Shown in pieces: positions 46,396 through 56,032 of a stretch of 64,000 bases of DNA. Positions within the stretch are counted from its first letter, which is position 1. Each line of letters begins with the position of its first letter. The position numbers and the translations under genes are program-made. Source of the DNA: Sarocladium kiliense (taxonomy: Eukaryota > Ascomycota > Sordariomycetes > Hypocreales > Sarocladiaceae); assembly GCA_030734395.1 (NCBI GenBank), contig JAUZTG010000020.1, positions 496,001 to 560,000 on the forward strand, written 5' to 3'. Under the pieces are notes generated by a model. That model ran no database searches and had not been told where the DNA came from. It saw only the letters and a list, made by a program, of their open reading frames with translations.

Positions 46396-48457
46396 CTAGT
46401 CCAGAACTGTCCTTCCCAGAGGGTCCGCGAAGTCGATGTGGTCGCCCTCTGACCCTTGAATACCATTAACAGAGCTAGGATTGAGCTCTGCCTCCAGCGA
46501 GCTCGCCAACCTAGCGAGGAAGTCGTCTGCTTCCTCCAACGCATTCAACATGGGAGTAATGTCTTCGAATTCAGACTCCTTGACCACAGTACCAAAGCAC
46601 CGTACACCCGATGGACGAGCAGTAATGTCAACTGTGTCAAAAGGGCTTGAGCGATCCTCTCTCTTCAGAGGGGTGCGCGGTGGCGTTGTCTTCGGCGAGG
46701 TGCAATCGGACTCTGAACTGGACATTTCTGCTACAGGAGGCGGCGAATCCTGTCTCTGGTTCAGCCCCCTTTCACGAATGACCATCATGTTCTGGTCCTC
46801 GGCTTCCTCGGCTTTGATGGCAATGATGTTGGCTAGCTGCCCTTCTGTGCCCTCGCCTTGCGCAAGGTCAACAAGCGGGACTAAGCCTTCTATATCGGCT
46901 CCCCCGGATCTTCCCGCTTTACCATGCTTGACAGCAGCCAGCTCCATCATTTTTTGACCGAATTCATCGCTGCCTACCTCTTCATCAGGTGATCTAGCCA
47001 TTTGTACTTCACTCTGCCATCGCTGGATTCTTGTCGCCTTTGGAGTCGGCTTCCTAAGGGGCTGGCGACGTTCCGTGTCAACGTAGTAGGGAAGACCCTC
47101 TTCGTCGTGGTCTGAAATTCTCGGGCGCTTGTTTGAACGAATGTTCGCTATACCTCGCCGTTCAAAGAGGTCAGGAAGTGCATGGCCAGTACCGAAGCCA
47201 GTTCCACAGCCCTGCTCTCTTTCACCTGAGCGTTCGTCCGCAAGAGAGTCATGTGGCCGCTTCGCCCTACTAGGCAGTCTGCTTCCCAATGGAGAGAACC
47301 TGGCAGCCCTTGAGGCTTGCATCTCGCCCTTTTCTTCATCATCCACTTCGCGAACCTCACCAGGCTCGGGCGAGAAACCTGTGGCTTGCAGCTCCGTGGT
47401 GGGCCGCACATTGGAGTCAGGTTCAGGGGCACCAGCACTGGGCTTTCCTGCCTGACTGCCAGTAAGTTCTACATATGTTGCATCTTTTGCCATATGAAGC
47501 TTCGGGCATTTCTTCTGATAGTGGTCTCCCACGATCCCACAAGTGAAGCACCGGTAGGAATGTTGGGGAAAGTCACCCCATGTTTGTCCTCTCTGTGTGC
47601 TCTCGGAAGCCTTTGCTCTGTATGAGCTCGTAGCTTGGCACAATCTTGGGCATTGCTGGTGCCAATGTGTCCCAGTCTCGCCGCAGTTGGGACACTCGTA
47701 CCACTCGTCAGCCGCCGTGCCCCAGTCGTCAAAAGGCGCGGCGGGAATTTGTCTTTCGCCCCAAGAATCTAGAGTAATATGAGCTCTCAGACTGACCGTC
47801 TCATGTCTTACCATACTTACTATCCAGATTGTCCGGGGCTTGAGGACTTTTGGACCAGCGCTGGGAGTCACGCCTAGCTGACGGTATGGAAGAGCGATGT
47901 GTGGGCCGCAATCGCTGGAAGCCTCTTCCAGAGGCTGAGGCCGAAGGCCGCAAAGAAGTGTCTCGCCTCTTTGATCCTCTATCCTTGAACCATCCTTGGA
48001 TCCCCGTATCAACGGAGTCACTGATACCTCTTATTCTTCCCCTCTCAGCAGCAGATGCGTTTGCCATGGCTCTCGCGACGCAGTCCCGCCAGACGCCGCG
48101 CAGCGTGTCTTTACTACACTTCAAGCGACACAATGTTGCGCAGAACATGTGTACTGCATGTTTCCTCTCGATGTTCTGCTTCTTGTCTAGGGTTCGATGC
48201 TGAAGCCATGCTGCATAGATCGATGCAAGACTGATGGGGGGAAGCCCTCTGGCGGCTTCGAGCCGCTTCTCCAGCGTGTCCTGCCGAATATTGTAGAGAT
48301 CCCCTATGTTTCGGACATGGTTCATGCCGAGAGGACCGAAGAGGTTTTGTACAATCAGGGCCTCAGCATCCATAATGGTTGTCGTCTTTCGGTGTACCTG
48401 CGCGACAGGACACTGCTCTAGAAGGGGAAGTCTAGGTCGAGCTAGCCACGGGTTCAC
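46396..48457 (-). CDS. Double zinc-knuckle protein
   Basis: Exon 1 48457..47821 and exon 2 47768..46396 give 669 aa; an in-frame ATG at 48373 would give 641 and may be the true start because it precedes the first folded-looking segment (DAEALIVQNLFGPLG). Residues 30-150 are a helical, Cys-containing block (LASIYAAWLQHRT, RKHAVHMFCATLCRL) that I do not recognise. Two zinc knuckles follow (CPNCGETGTHWHQQC and CFTCGIVGDHYQKKC), both with CX2CX5HX4C spacing, one residue longer than the usual CX2CX4HX4C. The rest is low-complexity, with RPHDSL and acidic stretches. Zinc knuckles bind single-stranded RNA or DNA, so an RNA-linked nuclear role is likely but not shown. Confidence 0.8.
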
Positions 48458-49236
48458 TGGGCGAATGTCAGCAGCACTAGGCGACCGTTAAGTACAGCTT
48501 CATTTTACCAGATGTGAATGAGCGTAGAGGAGAGGCAGAATCAAAACACGGTCTCGAGGGAAGGCGGTAGAGACGGCGTTGCTCACCACGGAAGCGGCTG
48601 GCCTGCAGCTGCCGACGGCTGGCCGCAACAGCTCGGCAGCGTCATGACCTGGCTGAATAATAGTGACGAACACGAGTCTTTAATTCCACGCGCCTCACAT
48701 GTTACGGACATGAGGAAAGGGGTGAGGCGAAACACTTCTACATGTGAGCTGTCAGCTGTGCTCGTTGCTCGCGAGACGTGAGGACAATGCAAACGCCATA
48801 TTTTGAGGCAGAGAGCGGAGGCATTTGCAGCACTAAGAGACAGACTGTTGCGGGCGATGTGATCCGCTGGAGAACAAGGGTGCTGGCTTCTTAATGTAAG
48901 TCATCACCCGATCCAAAAGCAAGGTGGAACGTCATAATAGGAACTATGGATGTCCGCCCAAAGGCACAATACATTCAAGACGAAGGAACGAATCCGTTCG
49001 ATATTCAAGCTACCAACTATAGAATAAAACTTAGACAAGTGAGTGAGGACTCTTGGAGCCAAGACTGCAGGACACAAACTGGACAAGCGGGCTTAAATGG
49101 ATCATGAGATTTTCGGATTTTTTGCTGTCGAAGTAGGAAGTCAGTGTGGGGGGCTCATTCTGCATAACACAGTCAGAGGGCCACAGGACTATCAGTGGAC
49201 AGGATATGTGCTATTCGGAAATGCTCTGGCAACGAT
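48458..49236. other. Intergenic region between two minus-strand genes
   Basis: 779 bp holding the zinc-knuckle gene promoter and the 3' flank of the membrane-protein gene. Short ORFs only; nothing recognised. Confidence 0.5.
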
Positions 49237-50367
49237 CTAGTTGCCTTGGCCGCGGTTGACCTCCTTCGAGTTGCTAATAATAAGAAGGATCTGGCCACCA
49301 ATGAGAAGACCAGCGAAGAGACCGAAGGCCAAGGAGATTGCGTAGATCTTGATGTAGAGCTTGACAATGCGGCGCCATGCAGAGTGGCTGAAGGTCTTCC
49401 AAGCATTGCGCATGGAGACATAGCCTGCGCCGCCCACGACAGCGGGCTCAACAGTGCCTTCGAAGGAGCGGTCGAAGGGAACGATGGTCTCAGTATCCTC
49501 GGGGAGGATAGATGCCTGAACACGGACGAGAACGACGTGGGCAGGGATCAGGAAAAGAATGGAGCAAATGATGGCGACACCAGCGACGGTGACAACCTTC
49601 CAGCCAAAGCCCTGAGACACCTCGGTGGGCTTGTCGTCGCTGAAGTCGTTCTTGACCTCCAGGCCAAGAAGCGCAGCGGTCAGCAGGGGAAACCAGCGGG
49701 TGGCCTCGAGAGCTGCCCAGTAGAGAGTGACGGGCTTCCAGGTGGCCTCGAAGGTGCGCTTGAAAGGAGGCAAACGGCGCCAGAAGTGCAGAGGCGAGGG
49801 TGCAGAGATGACGATGTGAACCCAGGCGGCGCTGAACTGGACAAGGCTGAGAGAGGCGAGAAGAGTAGCGACGGAGGAGAAGCCGTTACCGAGAGCAGAG
49901 CTGAAGATGCCCATGAGCATGTAGGTCATCATGGACTGCGCAAACAGGCAGAAGAAGCCACGGAAGTTGGCCCGGAAGCCACCGCTAGCCTTGAGAAGAC
50001 GGTGGCAGCCCCTCAGCGAGGAGGTGACAGTGTGCGAGGAATAGGTGCCTGAGGGGACAGAGGCACCGGCCGGCTTGGGCATGCCATTCCGGTTGTCTTC
50101 GGCGAGCGAGGCAGAGTCGTCGTTGAGGGAAACGGGCTCGTAGGCAGGAGGGTTCTCGTTCTCGACGATGGCGAGGACCGGGTAGATTTGGCGGATGGTG
50201 TACTCGATGAAGAGGATCAGAGGAAGGAAGATGATGAAGTTGAGTAGCCAGATGAGCCAGGTCCAAGAAGGAAGCTCATAGACGGGACCCTCGGGGCTGC
50301 CAGCGTTGGGATTGGAGACGATGGCACGCTTGTAGACGGCCGCGGCGATGGTGGCGTACTGATGCAT
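49237..50367 (-). CDS. Polytopic membrane protein of unknown function
   Basis: Intronless ORF, 376 aa from the ATG at 50367; the frame is open to 50469 but the leader there looks non-coding and MHQYATIAAAVYKRA fits the fungal family start I recall. About six membrane helices are visible: WLIWLLNFIIFLPLILFI (about 37-55), LFAQSMMTYMLMGIFSSALG, VATLLASLSLVQFSAAWVHI, FPLLTAALLGL, VAGVAIICSILFLIPAHVVL and ISLAFGLFAGLLIGGQILLI. The first helix is followed by PVLAIVENENPPAYEPV, whose PPAY motif could recruit a WW-domain protein such as Rsp5. Relatives are often labelled 'ubiquitin carrier protein' in fungal databases, but nothing in the sequence resembles an E2 enzyme. Function unknown. Confidence 0.85.
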   Translation of the reverse strand: MHQYATIAAAVYKRAIVSNPNAGSPEGPVYELPSWTWLIWLLNFIIFLPLILFIEYTIRQIYPVLAIVENENPPAYEPVSLNDDSASLAEDNRNGMPKPAGASVPSGTYSSHTVTSSLRGCHRLLKASGGFRANFRGFFCLFAQSMMTYMLMGIFSSALGNGFSSVATLLASLSLVQFSAAWVHIVISAPSPLHFWRRLPPFKRTFEATWKPVTLYWAALEATRWFPLLTAALLGLEVKNDFSDDKPTEVSQGFGWKVVTVAGVAIICSILFLIPAHVVLVRVQASILPEDTETIVPFDRSFEGTVEPAVVGGAGYVSMRNAWKTFSHSAWRRIVKLYIKIYAISLAFGLFAGLLIGGQILLIISNSKEVNRGQGN

Positions 50368-51609
50368 GGTGTTGGTCGCTCTAGGCGCAGCAGAGATGAA
50401 GTAAAGCGAGATGGCCGAAATGAAAAGGGACGATGTTCTGTCGGTGAGAAAGAGGACAAAGGAAGACAAATGGGGGAGGAAAGAGAAACAAGAAGGATGA
50501 CACAGGGTGGTGTGGTGGAGAGTCGGACAAATATGTACGTCGAGTGTCCGATGGCTCTCGGTCTTACCAGAGGCGAAGCGAGGCGAAGGATGGACGTGGG
50601 AGTGGGAGCCTTGCCAGGCGCCTGTTAGGTTGGTTCCAGATCAATGCCAAACAGGTGGCGACGGATACGAAGGATGTACCCTGGCATACTAGTGTTGGTG
50701 TACTGATACTTGTCGTGTTTAGTGCTGAGGTGCGCATCATCCCCACAGCACCGTGAATACAATGGACTCGGCGGGTGCCAGGCGACATCCTCAAAGAGGC
50801 GCAGCACCTTTCATCGTGATTGAGAAATTGTGTGGTATCCAGCACAACTAATTATCAAAGCACTGACTGCGACGTACAAAGACCTCTGTGACGATGAGTC
50901 CAAAGGCAGTTTCTTCTTGCAGCCAGACACTCACCAGGCGGCTTTGACCTCATCACAGTCCGGGCCGCGTCAGTCTCTGAGCGGATCGCCGGATCTCACA
51001 TCACCGCCAATCCCCTCGCAACTTCGTCCCTGGCCTGACACGCGGCACAGTCCAGGCCAGAAATGCACTTTCAAACTGGCGCAATGATGCAGGAGCGGGG
51101 TACTGTATCCTGTTTCTTCAATTGTGTTACTGTAGAGTCCTGCGAAGATGATCCTAAAATACATCAATCCTCTCCGTATAGTTTTGTTTCAGGCCGGGTC
51201 TTGCATCCGTTTCGCTGCCGAACCTCGAACCAGTCTTGAGACATGACGCGCGCAGAGCTTATGAGTGTACCGTTTGTCCCCACGTCAGTCCAAAAAGTTC
51301 AGACTGTTGAACGGTGAAGCTTGGCCAGCTTAGCCAGCCTTACAACAAGTAAACTCGTCGGCTGGAAGACTCCCCAATCCATTAAATGCGCCCCGCCTTT
51401 GTCGGGCGACCCTGGATTTACACTGCTGCAGCATGGCGCCCCACTACGGCACGCCAGAGCCGCTACGTCACGCTACGAGCATCGCGCCACAGCGGCTGTG
51501 ACATTGGCAGCTATAGCTTCAAGTTTCAGCCGTGGTTGTCGAGACCCAACTGCAACATCCGAACGGTCCCCGCCCAACATTGCATTCCATCCGTTCACAA
51601 CCAGTCTGG
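50368..51609. other. Divergent intergenic region, membrane protein / PPM1
   Basis: 1242 bp between two starts facing away from each other. ORFs here overlap and have no recognisable content. The coding frame of PPM1 is open upstream to about 51532 without an ATG. No element recognised. Confidence 0.45.
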
Positions 51610-52740
51610 ATGTCTGCTCCATCAATACCCAACCTCCTCTCTCTCCGGGGCAGTCGTGGCGGCTCCCGTGGACGTGGGAGAGGTCGGGGCCCAGGTTCAG
51701 CAATCAGTAACGATGCTGTGATCCTCAACACCGACAACGACGCCGCTGTCTCTCGTCTGAGCGCTGTCGACCTTGGCTATCTCGACGATCCATACGCACG
51801 ATACTTTGTCAGAGCCGCTGGCGGCCCTCCGCCTCGACGACTGCCGATTATCAACAGAGGCGAGTTATCATTGAGCCCCGCCACTCAGCAGCTTGCTAAC
51901 CCAGGGGTTGTAGGGACATACACACGCACAATTGCCATCGACAGCATTGTTGATGCGTTTCTGTCCTATGGGAACAACGATTCGAAGGATACACGACAGA
52001 TCATCTCCCTCGGCGCCGGGACAGATACTCGAGCCGTGCGGCTCTTCTCTCAGCCTCGAAATAATAACCTCATCTATCACGAAATCGACTTTGAGCAAAC
52101 ATCTAATGCAAAGTTTAGGACAGTACAGGGCGTTCCACCTCTCGCAAAAATCTTGACAGACCTGGCACGCGACGACAGTGGCTCATGGAGCAGTAGTCCA
52201 GCACCCGGAAGCGAATACCATTGTCACGGCTTCGACCTGAGAGGGCTATCTGAACCTGCATCCAAAACAATACCTGGGTTGCGTCCAGATGTGCCGACTC
52301 TTCTCATATCAGAGTGCTGTTTGTGTTACATGGGCCAGTCCGAAGCAAGTCGTATCCTGTCCTTTTTCACCTCTCAAATCCCCACCATCGGCACCGTCAT
52401 CTACGAACCCATCCGTCCCAATGACGCCTTTGGAAAAGTCATGACGTCAAACTTAGCCGCACGACAAATATCGATGCCAACGCTTCAACAGTACCCGGAG
52501 CCAGAGGACCAGCAAGAACGGCTAAGAACGGCAGGCTTCAGTACGGTGCGAGCCATGACAATCGAAGACATATGGGATCAGTGGGTTGGTACTGAAGAGA
52601 AAGAGAGGCTAGATAGGCTAGAGGGTTTGGATGAGGTGGAGGAATGGAAGCTGTTGGCGGCGCATTACATTGTAGCCTGGGGTGCGACGTGGGAAGCGAC
52701 TGGCATATGGCAAAGCAGTGCTCGCGCGTCAACGACCTAG
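51610..52740 (+). CDS. PPM1: Leucine carboxyl methyltransferase 1 (PP2A methyltransferase)
   Basis: Intronless, 376 aa from the ATG at 51610. Core motifs of the family: DDPYARYFV, the SAM-binding SLGAGTDTRAVRLF, YHEIDFE, the acidic-proline segment LLISECCLCYMGQSEASRIL, and EWKLLAAHYIVAWG near the end. PPM1/LCMT1 methylates the C-terminal leucine of the PP2A catalytic subunit, steering which regulatory subunits join. The first 30 residues contain an RG-rich tract (SLRGSRGGSRGRGRGRGPG) not part of the catalytic fold. The frame is open upstream to 51532 without an ATG. Confidence 0.92.
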   Translation: MSAPSIPNLLSLRGSRGGSRGRGRGRGPGSAISNDAVILNTDNDAAVSRLSAVDLGYLDDPYARYFVRAAGGPPPRRLPIINRGELSLSPATQQLANPGVVGTYTRTIAIDSIVDAFLSYGNNDSKDTRQIISLGAGTDTRAVRLFSQPRNNNLIYHEIDFEQTSNAKFRTVQGVPPLAKILTDLARDDSGSWSSSPAPGSEYHCHGFDLRGLSEPASKTIPGLRPDVPTLLISECCLCYMGQSEASRILSFFTSQIPTIGTVIYEPIRPNDAFGKVMTSNLAARQISMPTLQQYPEPEDQQERLRTAGFSTVRAMTIEDIWDQWVGTEEKERLDRLEGLDEVEEWKLLAAHYIVAWGATWEATGIWQSSARASTT

Positions 52741-53295
52741 CGTTAGGCGGACGAGAGAAAATACGAAAAGAGATACCCAGCCAACTCTTGAACCGTCTAA
52801 CGGGCTCTTGTGTGAAAATAGTTGTCAAAGATTTTAACCTTAGTTGGCTGTTGTTTGCTCGATAGTCGTCCAGAGGCTGTCACGTGGGGCTATGGTGAGT
52901 CTAAAGAGTGTCTCATGGACTCTTTCTGCACTCACTTCACCTTCAACTCGCGTCGCCTCACCCACTTCGTCTTATCAATCACGATTTCGCGGCTCTTTCC
53001 TGTTCTATCGTTATTTTTGGCGTCTTTCTCGGGTCGCACTCCCGCTGCCACCAACCCCTTGTCCGCGTCGCGGTGCTCATTCCTGTGTTGCCCATTTCCG
53101 TCCGTCCAAATCCCCGGCTCATCGTAGCGCGACCGTCGGCATCGCAGCGACACCGTCGCTCCATCGATGGTTGCTATTGCTCAAGTTTTAATATCCAATC
53201 GACGGCTCAACGGAGGTGCAGGAGGTGCAGGACGGCTGTCGTCACGCTGAGGGACTGCCGCAAGCCGCGATAGGGTCGCGCAGCAGGTAGCCGAG
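52741..53295 (+). promoter_or_regulatory. SPT3 upstream region with E-box
   Basis: 555 bp between PPM1 and SPT3. CACGTG lies at 52881-52886, 415 bp before the SPT3 start. Pyrimidine-rich sequence (52900-53160) precedes the start. No other element seen. Confidence 0.45.
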
Positions 53296-54797
53296 ATGGC
53301 GGACTCAAAGGATGGAAAACAGTATAAGTATCGGCAGGAGATCAGTCAGGTGAGCATTCATTTACTTTCAGACTTTCGCAAATTCCTGTGCCTGTTATCT
53401 ACGCCTTGGACTGTTCGAGTTCAACTCTGGCCGATGTTCCCATAGCTGTGGAGCGCGTTTGAGCACCCTGCGGATGCCTGGACAACGATCGGCCTCATGG
53501 TCTGCAACAATCCAGTGATATTGCTACCAGCAGCTGAGAGCATCTGTCAACAGTTGGCAACAGGTGGTTCTGGAGATTGAGCAAGTGCCTGTAACTCCGC
53601 CAGCGGCTTGACCTGATCACCACGACCCCATCCTTTCACGTTCTCTTATGCACCTTCAACCTGGCATACCGAGTGATTCCACAGCTTGCCCATACGCCGT
53701 CCACTCTTAAGACACAAACACAATGGACGAGATGGTCACCCTTGAGCCTCTAGGCCCACCGTGGTTTTACACAACCGACACCTCGCGGCCCTCAATCGAG
53801 TCTTTTAGATTCAAGCTTACCCAATCGTTCCGACAGATGATGTTTGTCAGTGGAGAGACTGCCGAGCCTTCAGTCGAGACCACAGGTATTATCGAGGACA
53901 TTGTACGGCAACAAGTCATCGAGTTGGTAAGTTGGCACGCTTAAGCAGGGAATTTCGGACTCAGACTGACTTGAACAGTTGAGAACATGTACTGAACTGG
54001 CGGCACGGCGCGGGTCCAAGTCGATTGGCATGAACGATCTCATGTTCCAGATTCGTCACGATCAGGCCAAAGTGTCACGACTGAAAACCTTCCTTTCGTG
54101 GAAGGATGTACGGAAGAATGTTAAGGACTCGGACGACAAGAACGCTGACGCGGATCTCGTCGCTGGTGACGACCCCGTTGGTGTTGCAGGGGGACCTGTT
54201 GACGACGCGGCCAAGAAGAACAAAAAGGCTAAGCTGACCCTTCCCTGGGAGCCTGCATCATTCTACAATGTCGAGGTCCCGGAGCGCGACGATGAGGAAG
54301 ACGAAGAAGAGGAGGAGATGAATTATATCACCCGCCAAAGACTTCATAAAGCCGACGAGCGGACCAAGCTTATGACACGTGAGGAGTACGTGACCTGGTC
54401 TGAGTACCGCCAGGCATCGTTCACCTACCGCAAGGGCAAGCGATTCCGCGAATGGGCCAAATTCGGCATTGTGACAGACAGCAAGCCCTCTGACGACATT
54501 GTCGACATGCTGGGTTTCCTAACATTCGAGATGGTGGCGATGCTGACAGAGAGCGCGCTGCGGGTCAAAGAACAAGAGGATGCTGCGCGTGCGCAAACGG
54601 GTGAAGACAATGCTGAGGGAGGAAAGAAGAGGAAGCATCAGCACGGACTGTTCGATCCGCCTAGTGAAGGAACGACGCCGATCGAAGCGAGGCATGTGCA
54701 CGAGGCTTTCAGACGATTGCAGCAACGGCCACGAAGGACAAGGGCGATGCTGAATGGGACGCGGTTGACACCGCATACGACGCTGAATATCTTCTGA
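53296..54797 (+). CDS. SPT3: SPT3, SAGA subunit with paired histone folds
   Basis: Exons 53296..53349, 53837..53926 and 53979..54797 give 320 aa. Exon 1 encodes KYRQEISQ, which continues into MMFVSGETAEPSVETTGII and IVRQQVIELLRTCTELAARR, the first histone fold (TFIID-18-like, about 10-100). A Lys-rich and acidic linker follows, then LPWEPASFYN and RKGKRFREWA, and a second histone fold (LGFLTFEMVAMLTESALRVK, about 235-255). In SAGA, SPT3 pairs its two folds and helps deliver TBP to promoters. The first intron is 487 bp, far longer than others here, and contains an ATG at 53723 that reads in frame into exon 2 without a splice. Confidence 0.95.
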
Positions 54798-56032
54798 TCT
54801 CTTTGCGTTGGGGTCTGGGGAGCAAGAAGCTTCATGACATCGTAAAGGAGTCTACGGAGTTTGGTCACGACGGCAGGTTTGGTTCTTCATTGCACTATGC
54901 TGTTAAGGGGAGGACTCGGGCGTCTGGAAAATGGTTGAACAGTCCTAAAAATAAATTGTTAGATTCCCACTATCGACCGTACTCACATTTTGCAGATGAC
55001 CATCTCTGCATCAAGCTCATCCTGATTGTTTTCCATCCTACCAACCCTGAACCCTGACCATCACTGCACCGGCAGCGGTAAAGGTGGTGTCGACTGACAC
55101 AATGTGACATCCATGTCTCACATCCCGAGCACTACCGTTTCCTGCAGCACACCCATAAACCAGCTTCACATATAGTTCGCAGGCAGTTCAGTATGATGTA
55201 CACCGATGCATAGTAATGCGGTGCAGAGGAGGGGGGTCATGAGGCAAAGCTGATGGTGCAGGGTACGCCTCCTGTCCTTCATCTGAGCTGCTCACGGGAG
55301 CTACGGGTGCGTGCAGATGAAGCCAGTTCTGGGATGATAAAGTCACTCCACAGGCGAGCGCCAGGCGCAAGGGTACCTGACTGGGCCATCCCACTTGGCT
55401 GATGCACCCCGACTGCGAGGCACCCACCGCACCGCGTCGCTCTCCACCACCGGGCCATCCAGGTGATCCACACTTTACTCGAGTACCACTACGGTAAAGG
55501 GCTTTCTCATCCAACAAGCCGGGCATCGAACTTTTTCCTTTGCACCCAGACACCGCCGCCGGCCTTGCTTCCCCAATTCCTCCGAGGCGACCATTTTACG
55601 ATCCGAGACATCTTCTGCAAGCATCATCACATGTCCTGCTAGACATACGGGCTAGCCTTCATCTCTGCGACTTGTGAGGCCAACTGTTGTCTCTCGTTTG
55701 TGCCTAAAGCGAACAAGGATCGACCCGTCGTCACTCTTTGCGAAACTTGCGACCAGGCCTTGCTTTTGCGACGCAATATTGGGACGATTGTACCCCGAAA
55801 AGGCGGTCTTTATTCCGTGAAGCTAGCATCCTCTCGTCCACGTCCGAGTTGCTTGCCGAAGTGACACTCGAAGGGACACGAGAGGCGCCTCCCTCAGCTG
55901 GTGTGGCGTACCCCTAACCTCATCAACTTCTCCGTCGGAATCTTCCATCACCGCAACTTCTGCGACCGCATCCTGTCGAGCCGAAAATATCCTCCTCTCC
56001 CTTGAGGAAACACTCCCCGAATCCCCATCGCC
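54798..56032. other. Intergenic region, SPT3 / NMA111
   Basis: 1235 bp between plus-strand genes. A minus-strand ORF of 121 codons (55553..55188) has no recognisable content. The last 400 bp are rich in C/T runs, consistent with NMA111 promoter and 5' UTR. Nothing else seen. Confidence 0.45.

Noticed and set aside
49195..50052. 285-codon plus-strand ORF
   Set aside because: Antisense to the polytopic membrane-protein gene, whose helices and start are far more convincing.
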